64,000 nucleotides of DNA from Humidesulfovibrio sp. (GCF_031082295.1 NZ_JAVHLD010000004.1:117216-181215); one strand, 5' to 3'; shown: positions 18,399 to 32,180, numbered from the stretch's first letter. Notes: generated by a model not told the origin, from the sequence alone. Numbers and translations: made by a program.

Positions 18399-18896
18399 AT
18401 GAACCGTTCCGTACCGCCTGAGCGCCCGCCTGGATACGACTCCTGGCGGGCGCTCATGTCCTTGGCCTTTGACGAGGCCTGCCTGGCCGCGCAGCATGAC
18501 GAGGCGCCGGTCGGCGCCGTGCTCCTGGCGGCGGACGGCTCGATACTGGCCAAGGCCCACAACAGCAACATCGCCCTCAAGGATCCCACAGCCCACGCAG
18601 AGGTCTTGTGCCTGCGCGAGGCAGGACAAAAGCTCGGCAACCACCGCCTCACCGGGTCCATCCTGGCCGTGACGCTTGAGCCGTGCCTCATGTGCGTAGG
18701 CGCGCTTGTGCACGCCAGGGTTGCTGGTGTCGTCTTCGCCGCCGCCGACCCCAAGGCCGGGGCGCTTGTGTCGAACCTCGACGCCCGCACCCTGCCCTTC
18801 TTGAACCACCGGCCCTGGGTCCTCCAGGGCGTCATGGCCGAGGAATGCGGCGCGATGCTCAAGCGCTTTTTCCTGGCCCGCCGCAAGCCCGGCTAG
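18399..18896 (+). CDS. tadA: tRNA-specific adenosine deaminase
   Basis: A 165-residue zinc deaminase that converts A34 to inosine in tRNA-Arg(ACG), allowing wobble. The zinc and catalytic site is 'TAHAEVLCLREAG' (H66, E68) and 'EPCLMC' (C96, C99). A cytosine or guanine deaminase is a less likely reading. It probably shares the purQ promoter and is followed by an inverted repeat. Confidence 0.9.
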   Translation: MNRSVPPERPPGYDSWRALMSLAFDEACLAAQHDEAPVGAVLLAADGSILAKAHNSNIALKDPTAHAEVLCLREAGQKLGNHRLTGSILAVTLEPCLMCVGALVHARVAGVVFAAADPKAGALVSNLDARTLPFLNHRPWVLQGVMAEECGAMLKRFFLARRKPG

Positions 18897-18951
18897 CCCA
18901 TCACCAAGTCCCTCCGTGTCCACACGACGCACAGTATGCTGTCATCTCGGT

Positions 18952-18979
18952 ACTAGAGAAAATCATGACTTTCTCTAGT
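18952..18979 (+). terminator. inverted repeat after tadA
   Basis: ACTAGAGAAA (18952-18961) and TTTCTCTAGT (18970-18979) form a perfect 10-bp stem with an 8-base loop. Only a short T-rich stretch follows, so it may be a weak terminator or a protein-binding palindrome. Confidence 0.5.
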
Positions 18980-19022
18980 TGTTGATTTACATACTTAATC
19001 AATAATTCCTTAAAACGGAAAC

Positions 19023-19050
19023 GGCCCAGACGTTACGCGACGCCTGGGCC
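19023..19050 (-). terminator. terminator of the gpmI unit
   Basis: On the minus strand GGCCCAG-GCGT...ACGT-CTGGGCC forms a stem of about 10 pairs with one mismatch, followed by GTTTCCGTTTT. It lies 28 bases after the stop of the zinc-ribbon gene. Confidence 0.7.
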
Positions 19051-19077
19051 ATGTTCATTGGGCAGAATGATGTGTGG

Positions 19078-19311
19078 CTACAGGAAATCAGGGTCGATGG
19101 CGGCCTTGCCGCCGTTCAGCATGACCTTGAAGTACCGCAGCGTGCGGTCATCCACGGGTACGATGGGGAAGTTTTTGCGGCAGGCGTCGCACTGGGCCAT
19201 GGACGGCCGGGTCGGCGCAATGAGCGTCACCTCGCGGGCGCAATGCGGGCAGGGGTAGAGGAAGACGATCTCCATGCCCATCGGGCGCACGGGAGTCAGC
19301 GGCTTGGTCAT
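19078..19311 (-). CDS. small zinc-ribbon protein, function unknown
   Basis: A 77-residue cytoplasmic protein with two CxxC pairs, C21-C24 in 'YPCPHC' and C41-C44 in 'CDAC', the pattern of a zinc ribbon. I do not recognise a named family. It starts 3 bases after the gpmI stop, with GAGGAAT as a ribosome site, and ends the rsfS-gpmI unit, so its expression follows glycolysis and ribosome-silencing genes. A nucleic-acid or protein contact role is only a guess. Confidence 0.8.
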   Translation of the reverse strand: MTKPLTPVRPMGMEIVFLYPCPHCAREVTLIAPTRPSMAQCDACRKNFPIVPVDDRTLRYFKVMLNGGKAAIDPDFL

Positions 19312-19314
19312 AAG

Positions 19315-20850
19315 CTATTCCTCGAACAGGCTTGCGCCTGTCATGGTTTCAGGCTTGGGCTGGCCCCAGGAGGCCAGAATGGTGGGAGCGATGTCGCCCA
19401 GTTTGCCAGGCTTGAGCGCGCGCCCTCCCCTGGGGTCGATATGCACAAGGGGCACGGGGTTGAGGCTGTGGGCCGTCTGCGTGTTCCCCAGCGCATCAAT
19501 CATTTCCTCGGCGTTGCCGTGGTCCGCCGTCAAGAACACCTGCCCGCCGTCGGCCAGAAAGGCCTCCACGATGCGCCCCACGCATTCGTCTACGGTCTCG
19601 CAAGCTGTGATGACAGCGGGGATGATTCCGGTGTGGCCCACCATGTCCAGATTGGCCAGGTTGCAAACGCAGAGGTCGAACTCGCGCCTGCGCGCCAGCA
19701 AGGCCTCTGTGACAGCGCGAGCGCTCATCTCAGGCTTCAGGTCGTAGGTGGCGACCTCGCGCGGGGAGGGAATCAGCACACGCTCCTCGCCAGGCACGGG
19801 GTCTTCAAGCCCGCAGTTGAGGAAGTATGTCACGTGGGCGTACTTCTCCGTCTCGGCGATGCGCAACTGCTTCAACCCCAGACCGCTCACCACTTCGCCC
19901 AGGAATCCGTCCAGGGACTGCGGCGGCGAGGCCACAGGCAGAGGGAAGGTGGACTCGTAGCGCGTCATGCTGGCAAACCCGGAGAGCTTGGGGCGCAAGG
20001 GCCGCTGGAATTCCTTAAAGTCATCGTCGAAGAAAGCGCGGCTAATCTGCCGTGCGCGATCCGCGCGGAAATTGAAGAAGAACAGGCCATCGCCGTCGCC
20101 TATGGTGCCAACAGGCTTGCCGTCGGCGCCGGCCACCAGGCAGGGCTTGACGAACTCGTCGGTCTCGCCGCTGGCGTAGGCGCTTTCCACTGCTTCCGAG
20201 GCCGAGCCCACCGCCCTGCCCTGTCCGCAAGCCAGGGCCAGATAGGCCGGCTCGTTGCGCTCGTAGTGCTTGTCGCGGTCCATGGCGTAGTAGCGGCCCA
20301 TGACCGTGGCCACGCGCCCGAGGCCAAGTTCGGCCAGCTTGGCCTCCAGCTGCTGCACATAGCCCAGGCCGCTGGAGGGCGGGGTATCGCGTCCGTCCAG
20401 AAAGGCGTGGACGAACACCTCGCGCACGCCCTGGGCCTTGGCCAGCTCGACAAGGGCATGGATGTGGTTTTGGTGGCTGTGCACGCCGCCGTCGGACACC
20501 AGGCCCATGAGGTGCAGGCGGCCGCTCCCGGCCTTGGCCTTGGCGCAGAGGTCGAGCAAAACCGGGTTCTCAAAGAAGCTCCGGTCCTCGATGGTGATGT
20601 CGATGCGCGTCATGTCCTGGTAGACGATGCGCCCGGCGCCGATATTCATGTGCCCGACCTCGGAGTTGCCCATGAAACCGTCCGGCAGGCCCACGGCGCG
20701 ACCGGAACAGGCCAGCTGCGTGTTCGGGTAGCGCGCGATCAGGCTGTCGAGGTTCGGCGTCCGTGCCAGGAAGGTCGCGTTCCCCGGACCGTTCGGCGCG
20801 ATGCCGAAGCCGTCCAGAATCAGCAACAGCGTCGGGGTGACGGATTTCAT
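19315..20850 (-). CDS. gpmI: 2,3-bisphosphoglycerate-independent phosphoglycerate mutase
   Basis: A 511-residue manganese enzyme interconverting 3- and 2-phosphoglycerate. 'LLLILDGFGIAPNGPGN' opens the phosphatase domain, the nucleophilic serine is in 'GFMGNSEVGHMNIGAGR', and 'FLTADHGNAEEM' carries metal ligands. ATG 20850 overlaps the rsfS stop as ATGA; a longer frame into rsfS is a shadow. Confidence 0.97.
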   Translation of the reverse strand: MKSVTPTLLLILDGFGIAPNGPGNATFLARTPNLDSLIARYPNTQLACSGRAVGLPDGFMGNSEVGHMNIGAGRIVYQDMTRIDITIEDRSFFENPVLLDLCAKAKAGSGRLHLMGLVSDGGVHSHQNHIHALVELAKAQGVREVFVHAFLDGRDTPPSSGLGYVQQLEAKLAELGLGRVATVMGRYYAMDRDKHYERNEPAYLALACGQGRAVGSASEAVESAYASGETDEFVKPCLVAGADGKPVGTIGDGDGLFFFNFRADRARQISRAFFDDDFKEFQRPLRPKLSGFASMTRYESTFPLPVASPPQSLDGFLGEVVSGLGLKQLRIAETEKYAHVTYFLNCGLEDPVPGEERVLIPSPREVATYDLKPEMSARAVTEALLARRREFDLCVCNLANLDMVGHTGIIPAVITACETVDECVGRIVEAFLADGGQVFLTADHGNAEEMIDALGNTQTAHSLNPVPLVHIDPRGGRALKPGKLGDIAPTILASWGQPKPETMTGASLFEE

Positions 20851-21245
20851 TGGGCGTCCTTCGGCCCTGTGCTCCAGTCCACGCGCCTGCCTTCGGACCA
20901 CAGCCCTTCGATGTTGTAGAAGCTGCGCAGGTCATCCTGAAACACATGCACGATGACATCGTTGAAATCCAAAAGGATCCAACTCCCTGTCTGGTAGCCC
21001 TCGACGCCAAGGGAAGCGATGTTGCGCTCCTTGGCCAAGTGCAACAGGGCGTCGGCCAGGGCCTGGACGTGACGCTGCCCCTTGCCGGTGACCATGATGA
21101 TCTGCTCGGCGATGGGACACACGCCGTTCACGTCGAGCAAAACGATCTCCTCGCCCTGCTTTTCATCAAGCAGGCGGGCCAGAAGCAGTCCCTTCTCGTC
21201 GGTCGAGAGGCCGGGCGTCATTGGCAATTGCTGTTTCTTCTTCAT
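20847..21245 (-). CDS. rsfS: ribosome silencing factor
   Basis: A 132-residue RsfS (Iojap) protein that binds ribosomal protein L14 and blocks subunit joining when nutrients are low. 'EEIVLLDVNGVCPIAEQIIM', 'VEGYQTGSWILLDFNDVIVH' and 'FYNIEGLWSEG' are family signatures. ATG 21245 is preceded by GGGGGAAC; upstream in-frame codons lack a ribosome site. The frame overlaps gpmI by 4 bases. Confidence 0.94.
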   Translation of the reverse strand: MKKKQQLPMTPGLSTDEKGLLLARLLDEKQGEEIVLLDVNGVCPIAEQIIMVTGKGQRHVQALADALLHLAKERNIASLGVEGYQTGSWILLDFNDVIVHVFQDDLRSFYNIEGLWSEGRRVDWSTGPKDAQ

Positions 21246-21326
21246 GTTCCCCCGTTCACGCGGATTGTCGCGTGCTTCCGGCCTTGTAATGGAAACGCTG
21301 AGGCAGCGCAATGCAGGGACAGGCTC

Positions 21327-22559
21327 TCAGCGCGCCACGAGAAGTTCGCCCCAGGAGAGCCACAACCAGAGCGCACTGACGGCGAAGGTGCAGAGCGTCA
21401 CCGGCAGGCCCAGTCGCAAATGCGAGCGCCAGGTTATGTATACGCCGAGGCGGGCGGCCTGCTCGGCGACGATGAGATTGGCAATGCTGCCAAGCAGGAA
21501 GAGGTTTCCGGCCAGAGTACTTGAGAGCGACAAAAGAAGTCTGTCTTGAGGCGTGTGGGCCACAGGCAGAAGCAGCATCACCGCAGGCACATTGGAGATG
21601 AGGTTCGACAAAAGGGCCGAGGCACCGAAGAGCCAACCAGGTTGTGAAAGATCAACGCCCAGGGCGCGCACGCCGCCGTACAACGCCTCCAGCAGTCCCG
21701 CGGCGGCCAGGGCGTGGTTGACCACGAACAGCCCCAGGAACAACAGGAGCAGCTCCCAGTCCACAAGCTCAAACACACGGCGCGACAGCGTGCGACGGCT
21801 CACCAGCACCAGCGCACCGGCCCCAAGGGCCAGCACCTCGCGCGGGATGGACGTGAACAAAAAGCCTGCAAGCGCGGCAAGCAGCAACAGGCAGCCCTTG
21901 AGGGTCGGCCAGAGGCTGTGCTCCACCACGGCAACCGGCGCAACGCTGCGTTCAAGCAGCCAGTCCCGGCGCGACAAGGCCACGATGACGGCCCAGGACA
22001 GGAGCAGTCCGCCCAGCACCGGTGGCAGCGCGTCCAGTGTGAAGGCAGCGAATGGAAGCCCGCCAACCTGACCGATGAGCATGTTCTGCGGGTTGCCGAT
22101 GAGCGTCGCGGCGGAGCCGATGTTGGCCGCGCAGGCCAGGCCGATGAGAAACGGCACTGGGTTCAGCCCACGGCGCAGGCAGCCCTCGGCCAGGATGGGC
22201 GTCAGCGCCAGGCAGACGATGTCGTTCACAAGCAGCGCCGACAGACCGGCTCCGGCAGCCATGACAAGCAGGAGCAAGCGCCGTGGGGAGGCCTCCGCGG
22301 ACGCGATGCGCCGCGCCAGCACGTCGTAGAAGCCGCTCAGGCGGAGCTGGGCCGACACAAGCATCAGTCCAAACAGCAGGCTCATTGTGGGCATGTCGAC
22401 CGCCGCCCAGGCCTGGCCGGAGCTCACGACGCCGCCTGCCAACAGCGCGATGGCCCCCAGCAGAGCGACGGCTGTGCGGTTAAGTGCAAGCCCAGGCAAA
22501 CCACCGAAGATCATGCCCGCGTAGACAAGGGCGAAAACCACGGCAACATACTGCTGCAT
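21327..22559 (-). CDS. ArsB/NhaD (ion transporter superfamily) membrane protein
   Basis: A 410-residue inner-membrane carrier with about 10-12 hydrophobic segments. 'LLVNDIVCLALTPIL' and 'AANIGSAATLIGNPQNML' are the repeats seen in the ArsB/NhaD/CitM superfamily. The substrate cannot be read: arsenite, Na+/H+ exchange or an organic anion are possible. ATG 22559 is chosen because the frame upstream of it is hydrophilic and unlike the family. The gene is divergent from paaK, and 81 bases separate it from rsfS. Confidence 0.8.
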   Translation of the reverse strand: MQQYVAVVFALVYAGMIFGGLPGLALNRTAVALLGAIALLAGGVVSSGQAWAAVDMPTMSLLFGLMLVSAQLRLSGFYDVLARRIASAEASPRRLLLLVMAAGAGLSALLVNDIVCLALTPILAEGCLRRGLNPVPFLIGLACAANIGSAATLIGNPQNMLIGQVGGLPFAAFTLDALPPVLGGLLLSWAVIVALSRRDWLLERSVAPVAVVEHSLWPTLKGCLLLLAALAGFLFTSIPREVLALGAGALVLVSRRTLSRRVFELVDWELLLLFLGLFVVNHALAAAGLLEALYGGVRALGVDLSQPGWLFGASALLSNLISNVPAVMLLLPVAHTPQDRLLLSLSSTLAGNLFLLGSIANLIVAEQAARLGVYITWRSHLRLGLPVTLCTFAVSALWLWLSWGELLVAR

Positions 22560-22859
22560 GTGCGGAATCTCCTTCGTGGGGAGCGATACTCCCGCTTGGA
22601 GGCAATGACAAGAACCGGCGCGCAACCTTGACGCAGCGCAGTGTTTCAGGCATGCACGACACATGCTGAGCGAAGTCCTCGGCCGACTCTGCTTAATGGA
22701 AGCATGGTTCTTCCGGCAAGGAACAGACGGCGCAGGATAAGCACTGGGCGAACCGGCTGATTCTTGGCCACGGCGCAAGCCAGTGGCCGTTTTATTGTGG
22801 GATTAGCCGTCCGGCCCCAGCGCCAGCATCCGCTTCGCACCACCCCAGGAGGACGACTC
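22560..22859 (+). other. gap between the transporter and paaK
   Basis: A 300-base divergent gap with no credible gene. It holds the upstream regions of both genes and a terminator-like hairpin at 22766-22796 that points toward paaK. I see no strong -35/-10 pair. Confidence 0.6.
22766..22796 (+). terminator. terminator-like hairpin in the paaK leader
   Basis: GGCCAC (22766-22771) pairs with GTGGCC (22783-22788), with an inner GGC-GCAA-GCC, followed by GTTTTATT. It precedes paaK by 64 bases on the same strand, so it either ends a short leader transcript or acts as an attenuator. Confidence 0.65.
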
Positions 22860-24167
22860 ATGATATTCGACATGGAAAACGAGACACTGCCCAGGGAGGA
22901 CCTGCAAAAACTCCAGTTGCGCAGGCTCCAGGACCTTGTGGCGCGCGTGTACGAGAACGTGCCCTTCTACCGCAAAAAGCTCGATGAACGCGGCGTGAAG
23001 CCTGAGCACATCCAGAGCCTTTCCGATGTCTCGCTTCTGCCCTTCACCGAAAAGCAGGACCTGCGCAACCACTATCCCTTCGGCCTCTTTGCCGTCTCGC
23101 GCGAGAACATCGTGCGCATCCACTCGTCCTCCGGCACCACGGGCAAGGCCACGGTCGTTGGCTACACCCGCCGCGACATCCACACCTGGGCCAAGCTCTG
23201 CGCCCGCAGCCTGGCCGCGGCTGGCGCCCACAGCGGCGATTTCGTTCACAATGCCTATGGCTACGGCCTGTTCACCGGCGGGCTTGGCGTACACTACGGG
23301 GCCGAGGAACTGGGAGCCACGGTGATCCCGGTTTCCGGCGGCGGCACCCGTCGCCAGGCCATGCTCCTGCGCGACTTCGGCGCAACGGTGCTCACCTGCA
23401 CGCCCTCCTACGCCTTGCACCTGTACGAGGCCGCCAAGGAAATGGGCATCGACTTCAAGGAACTGCCCCTGCGCATAGGCATCCACGGCGCAGAGCCCTG
23501 GACCGAATCCATGCGCACAGAGATCGAAAACAAGCTCGGCATCACCGCCATAGACATCTACGGCCTGTCGGAGATCATGGGGCCTGGCGTGGCCATAGAA
23601 TGCGCAAAGGTCAAGAAAGGCCTGCACATCCAGGAGGACCACTTCCTGGCCGAGATCATCGACCCGGAAACCGGCGAACCCAGGAAACCGGGCGAGGTCG
23701 GCGAGCTGGTCTTCACCACCCTGACCAAGGAAGGCATCCCGCTTTTGCGCTACCGCACCCGCGACTTAAGCCGCCTGAACACCGCCCCCTGCCGTTGCGG
23801 CCGCACCACGGCGCGCATGGAGAGGGTCACCGGCCGCAGCGACGACATGCTCATCATCCGCGGCGTCAACGTGTTCCCCTCGCAGATCGAGAGCATCCTG
23901 CTTGAGACCGAGGGCCTGGCCCCGCACTACCAGCTCATCGTCACCCGCTCGGGCAACCTGGACAACATGGAGGTCCGCGTCGAGGTCGACGAGGCCGCCT
24001 TCTCCGACCAGATCAAGAATTTACAACGTCTCGAATCCAAGATAGAAAAGAACATCAAGGAGTTCCTGGGCGTCACCGCCAAGTGCAAGCTGGTGGAGCC
24101 CAAGGGCATCGAACGCAGCGAAGGCAAGGCCAAGCGCATCATCGACATGCGCAAGGAACAGGCCTGA
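22860..24167 (+). CDS. paaK: phenylacetate-CoA ligase family protein
   Basis: A 435-residue adenylate-forming enzyme that activates an aryl acid with ATP and CoA. The AMP-binding P-loop is '[16 protein letters not shown]', with '[15 protein letters not shown]' and '[11 protein letters not shown]' as later signatures and '[20 protein letters not shown]' at the hinge. AGGAGG lies 8 bases before ATG 22860. A two-ACT protein follows after 40 bases, an arrangement common in anaerobes. In such organisms these ligases handle phenylacetate or indoleacetate from amino-acid fermentation. The exact acid is not readable. Confidence 0.9.
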   Translation: MIFDMENETLPREDLQKLQLRRLQDLVARVYENVPFYRKKLDERGVKPEHIQSLSDVSLLPFTEKQDLRNHYPFGLFAVSRENIVRIHSSSGTTGKATVVGYTRRDIHTWAKLCARSLAAAGAHSGDFVHNAYGYGLFTGGLGVHYGAEELGATVIPVSGGGTRRQAMLLRDFGATVLTCTPSYALHLYEAAKEMGIDFKELPLRIGIHGAEPWTESMRTEIENKLGITAIDIYGLSEIMGPGVAIECAKVKKGLHIQEDHFLAEIIDPETGEPRKPGEVGELVFTTLTKEGIPLLRYRTRDLSRLNTAPCRCGRTTARMERVTGRSDDMLIIRGVNVFPSQIESILLETEGLAPHYQLIVTRSGNLDNMEVRVEVDEAAFSDQIKNLQRLESKIEKNIKEFLGVTAKCKLVEPKGIERSEGKAKRIIDMRKEQA

Positions 24168-24207
24168 TCAAACGAACCCTGTGCCACCACATCAAGCGAG
24201 GAATATC

Positions 24208-24639
24208 ATGAAGGTCGATCAACTCTCCATCTTCCTGGAAAACCGCGCCGGCAGGCTGGCCGAGGTCACGCGCATCCTGGCCGAGTCCGGCGTGAACATC
24301 CGTGCCCTGTCCCTGGCGGACACCTCGGACTTCGGCATCCTGAGGCTCATCGTCTCCGACTTTGACAAGGCCAAGGAGAACCTCAAGGCCGGCGGCTTCA
24401 CGGTCGGCCGCACCACGGTCGTCGCCGTTGAGGTGTCGGACAAGCCGGGCGGCCTGCACGCCATCCTCGAGATGCTGCGCGAGGCCAAGGTCAACGTCGA
24501 GTACATGTACGCCTTCGTCAACCAGACCGGCTCGCACGCGGTCATCATCTTCCGCTTCGACCGCACAGACCAGGCCATCGAGCTGCTCCAGAAGAACAAC
24601 ATCACCATCGTGCCCGGCGAAAAGCTGTACAAGATGTAG
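24208..24639 (+). CDS. tandem ACT-domain protein
   Basis: A 143-residue protein made of two ACT domains (about 1-70 and 71-143). '[20 protein letters not shown]' opens the first and '[20 protein letters not shown]' the second. ACT domains bind amino acids, so this is a likely sensor for the amino acid whose product the neighbouring PaaK activates (inference). ATG 24208 has GAGGAA upstream. A strong terminator follows, so paaK and this gene form an operon. Confidence 0.88.
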   Translation: MKVDQLSIFLENRAGRLAEVTRILAESGVNIRALSLADTSDFGILRLIVSDFDKAKENLKAGGFTVGRTTVVAVEVSDKPGGLHAILEMLREAKVNVEYMYAFVNQTGSHAVIIFRFDRTDQAIELLQKNNITIVPGEKLYKM

Positions 24640-24650
24640 CGCCCATTTCA

Positions 24651-24690
24651 GCCGGGGGGAGGACGCAAAGCCCTCTCCCCGGCTTGTTTT
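24651..24690 (+). terminator. terminator of the paaK-ACT operon
   Basis: GCCGGGGGGAGG (24651-24662) pairs with CCTCTCCCCGGC with one mismatch around a short loop, followed by TTGTTTT. Confidence 0.8.
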
Positions 24691-24768
24691 CGCCTCATTT
24701 GGCAGAGCCACCACACGCCACTCCGACTCAAGGACTGAGCCGCCCCGGACATCTAACCGGAGAACGCC

Positions 24769-25164
24769 GTGACCGATCCTTCCGACACAGCTTCCACTTC
24801 CGGCCAATGTTCACAGAACGCCCCGCGCACGCCCATCAACGACGCCTGGCTCACGCGCATGCGCACAACAAAGCCTGAGTTTCTGGCCAGGCTCTTTGAA
24901 GCGTTCCTTGCGGATGAGCCGAAGCGTATGGCCACCCTGGGTGACGCCGTGTGCCGTGGCGACCTGGAAATGGTCCGCTATCTGGCGCACTCCATTAAGG
25001 GCGCGGCGGCGACGCTTGGCATGGAGCCCCTGCGCGACACCGCCCGGGAGCTTGAGTTCGCTGCGCGCGATGGCCAGGCAGAAGCCTTGGCGCAGCAATA
25101 CGCGACAATGCTGGGCGAGATGGAGCGTGTGTTCGAGATCATGCGGGGCGATACGCAAGCCTAG
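24769..25164 (+). CDS. stand-alone Hpt phosphotransfer protein
   Basis: A 131-residue protein that is essentially one Hpt domain. The phosphorylated histidine is H74 in 'LAHSIKGAAATLGM'. The start is GTG 24769 with GGAGAA upstream. It relays phosphate between a hybrid kinase and a response regulator, but no kinase or regulator is adjacent, so the partners are elsewhere. It has its own terminator downstream. Confidence 0.82.
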   Translation: MTDPSDTASTSGQCSQNAPRTPINDAWLTRMRTTKPEFLARLFEAFLADEPKRMATLGDAVCRGDLEMVRYLAHSIKGAAATLGMEPLRDTARELEFAARDGQAEALAQQYATMLGEMERVFEIMRGDTQA

Positions 25165-25186
25165 CCACCACCGCCAGCAGACGAGA

Positions 25187-25222
25187 AAACGCCGGACCCA
25201 TGCGAGCCCGGCGTTTCTTTTT
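25187..25222 (+). terminator. bidirectional terminator between Hpt gene and dapB
   Basis: AAACGCCGG (25187-25195) pairs with CCGGCGTTT (25208-25216), followed by CTTTTT on the plus strand; the minus strand also ends in TTTTC. It can stop both convergent units. Confidence 0.8.
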
Positions 25223-25237
25223 GGTGTCGGACTGTTC

Positions 25238-29418
<4,181 letters not shown>

Positions 29419-29419
<1 letters not shown>

Positions 29420-31425
29420 TATTCCCCCAGTTGCAGCAGTCGTTCGCGCAGTGCCACAACCCTGTCGCGCAGTGCCGCCGCTCGCTCAAACTCAAGTTCC
29501 TTCGCCGCCTCGCGCATCTCGCGCTCCAGGGCGGCGATCTCCTTCCTGAGCCGTTTGGGGTCCAGCTCACGCAGCAGGTCGTCCGGCGTCAGCTCCTGGC
29601 CCTCCGGGGCTATGTGCGCGGCGAGCGATCCCAGCAGATTGTCCAGCCCCTTCTTGATGGTCTCCGGCACAATGCCGTTTGCGGCATTATACTGCAACTG
29701 CTTCTCGCGCCTGCGGGCGGTCTCGTCAAGTGCCGAGCGCATGGAGGGCGTCTCCTTGTCCGCGTAGAGCACAACCCTGCCCCCGGCGTTGCGGGCTGCG
29801 CGGCCAAAGGTCTGTATGAGCGAGCGCGTGCTGCGCAGAAAGCCCTCCTTGTCCGCGTCAAGTATCGCCACAAGCGAAACCTCGGGGATGTCCAGGCCCT
29901 CGCGCAGCAGATTGATGCCCACAAGCACGCTGAACTCACCGGCGCGCAGAGCCTGAATGATGGCCATGCGCTCCAGGGTCTCGATGTCCGAGTGCAGGTA
30001 GCGTGCGGTGACGCCCATCTGGTTCAGGTAGTCGGTCAAGTCCTCGGCCATGCGCTTGGTGAGGGTCGTCACGAGCACGCGTTCGTCGCGCGCAACGCGA
30101 ACCTTGCACTCGGCCAGCAGATCGTCCACCTGGCCCTTCACGGGGCGCATGTCGATCTCCGGGTCCACAAGCCCTGTGGGCCGGATGACCTGCTCCACCA
30201 CAAGCCCTTGGGCCTGGTCGAGCTCCCAGGGTCCGGGCGTGGCCGAGACGTAGACGACCTGCCCGAGCCTGGCCTTGAACTCCTCGAAGTTGAGGGGGCG
30301 GTTGTCCAGGGCGCTGGGCAGACGAAAGCCGAAGTCCACAAGGGTGCTCTTGCGCGAGAAGTCGCCGTTGAACATGCCGCCCACCTGGGGCACGGTGATG
30401 TGGCTCTCGTCGATGAAAAAGAGAAAGTCGTCGGGAAAATAGTCAATGAGGGTGGCAGGCGGCTCCCCCGGCGCACGGCCGTCCAGGTGCCGCGAGTAGT
30501 TCTCGATGCCGTTGCAGTAGCCCAGCTCCTCGATGGTCTCCAGGTCGTACATGGTCCGCTGCTCCAGGCGCTGGGCCTCCACAAGCTTGTTCTGGGCCTT
30601 GAACTCGGCCAGCCGCTCCTGCAGCTCTTTGCGGATGTCGTCGGTGGCGCGCTTCAGGTTGTCCTGGTCGGACACATAGTGGCTGCCGGGATAGATGACC
30701 GTCTTCTGCATGCTGGCCAGCACCTGGCCGGTGAGCGGGTCGGTCTCCTGAATGCTCTCGATCTCGTCCCCGAAGAAGTTCAGGCGCAGCGCCTTCTCGC
30801 GGCTATAGGCCGGGATGAGCTCCAGGGCGTCGCCGCGAACGCGGAAAGTGCCGCGGTGAAAGTCGACGTCGTTGCGCTCGTAGTGGACCTCGACCAGGCG
30901 GCGCATGAGCGCCTCCAGGCTCAACTGCTGGCCCACCTCAACGGGAATGATCATCTTGGCGTAGTATTCCGGAGAGCCCAGGCCATAGATGCAGGACACC
31001 GAGGCGACGATGATGACGTCGCGCCGCGTCAGAAGCGCGTGGGTGGCGGCGTGGCGCAGCTTGTCAATGTCGTCGTTGATGCTTGAATCTTTTTCGATGT
31101 ACGTGTCCGAGTGCGGCAGGTAGGCTTCGGGTTGATAATAGTCGTAATAACTGACGAAGTACTCGACGGCGTTATTCGGGAACAACCCACGGAACTCGTT
31201 GAAGAGCTGGGCCGCCAGGGTCTTGTTGGGTGCAAGCACCAGCGCAGGCCGGTTCAGCCGCGACACCAGGTTGGCGACGGTGAAGGTCTTGCCGGAGCCC
31301 GTGACGCCCAGGAGCACCTGGTGCCGCACCCCGGCCAGCAGGTTGGCGCACAGCTCCTCGATGGCCTGGGGCTGGTCACCCTTCGGCGTAAAGTCGCTCA
31401 CTATCTCGAAAGGCCTGGTCATCAT
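29419..31425 (-). CDS. uvrB: UvrABC system protein B
   Basis: A 668-residue helicase-like damage-verification protein of nucleotide excision repair. Walker A is '[15 protein letters not shown]', the beta-hairpin region is '[17 protein letters not shown]', helicase motifs follow ('[18 protein letters not shown]', 'QTFGRAARN') and the UVR domain ends the protein ('[19 protein letters not shown]'). The start is set at the ATG-ATG pair (31425) that gives '[12 protein letters not shown]'; an upstream ATG at 31461 is less likely. It leads the uvrB-channel-ligA-dapB unit. Confidence 0.97.
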
Positions 31426-31502
31426 CACCGCCCTGTCGCCCCCCTTGAACATGGGGGCCAAACCAACTACATTGACGAAACTTCAGACGCCCGGAGGCAC
31501 AC

Positions 31503-31994
31503 GTGGACATTGAGATCATTCCAGCCGGCAAGGACCTGCCCATCGACCGCGCCTTCGCGCTCAGCATGACCATCAAGAGCTTCAAGGGCCGTCGCGACGT
31601 GGAGGTTCATCTCTTCCGACACACCTGGGACCCCGAGGAAGAGGAAGCCATCGACTGGGACAAGCTCCTCGCCGCGCAGGGCATGTCCGAGGCCGAGGAG
31701 GCTGCCGGGAGCCGACGCGTCGTGCTGGAGTCCCTAACCGCCGAAGAACGCGACCGCGTGCTGGACTACCTCAAGGAGCATTACGCCAACAAGCTCACGG
31801 CCATCACGTCAATGCCCATTCCCTTCCCGGTGCCTGTCGGCCTCATGGCGCTCTCGGACATGAGCGAGGGCAAGACCATCGGGTTCATCCACTTCGAGCG
31901 CATCCCGCACTTCGACCTGAAAATCCCCTTGCGCGGCTTCTATGACCTGGGACAGCATCCGCCCATCGTTGAGACCGAGGGCAACCCGAGCTAA
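31503..31994 (+). CDS. hypothetical protein
   Basis: A 163-residue acidic cytoplasmic protein that I do not recognise. It has no signal peptide or membrane helix. The start GTG 31503 has GGAGG 7 bases upstream. Notable parts are a charged middle ('DPEEEEAIDWDKLL') and a Pro-rich 'PIPFPVPVGLMAL'. It is divergent from uvrB across 77 bases and is followed by a structured spacer and the CYTH gene, so it may be in one unit with them. Confidence 0.75.
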   Translation: MDIEIIPAGKDLPIDRAFALSMTIKSFKGRRDVEVHLFRHTWDPEEEEAIDWDKLLAAQGMSEAEEAAGSRRVVLESLTAEERDRVLDYLKEHYANKLTAITSMPIPFPVPVGLMALSDMSEGKTIGFIHFERIPHFDLKIPLRGFYDLGQHPPIVETEGNPS

Positions 31995-32180
31995 CGCACA
32001 GGGGCCACTGCCTCTTACGCTTGAGAGTGGCGGGAGTTTGTCCTGGCTGAACCTCGCTGGCCCAAGCCGGGCGGTACGGAGCTTTTGCTCGGCCGCCGCT
32101 AGGGCAGCGCCACTCGAGCAATCGCAACGCTTGGCGCTCAAGGCACCCTAGCAGCACCATACACGGGAGAAAAGCGGAAA
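31995..32180 (+). ncRNA. strongly structured spacer or leader before the CYTH gene
   Basis: Three hairpins follow each other. First, GCCACT/AGTGGC (32004-32031). Second, GGCGG/CCGCC with inner GAGC-TTTT-GCTC (32070-32097). Third, GCTAGGG/CCCTAGC enclosing AGCGCCA/TGGCGCT (32098-32152). The second and third abut exactly. GGCCC near 32059 could instead pair with GGGC near 32069-32072, so alternative folds exist. A CYTH start with GGGAG lies 29 bases further on. No tRNA fold and no known riboswitch core was recognised. Confidence 0.4.

Noticed and set aside
31995..32180. A tRNA (including tRNA-Sec) or SRP RNA in the structured spacer
   Set aside because: No T-loop TTCGA motif, no CCA-ended acceptor stem and no SRP core GGAAGCAGC-type motif on either strand.
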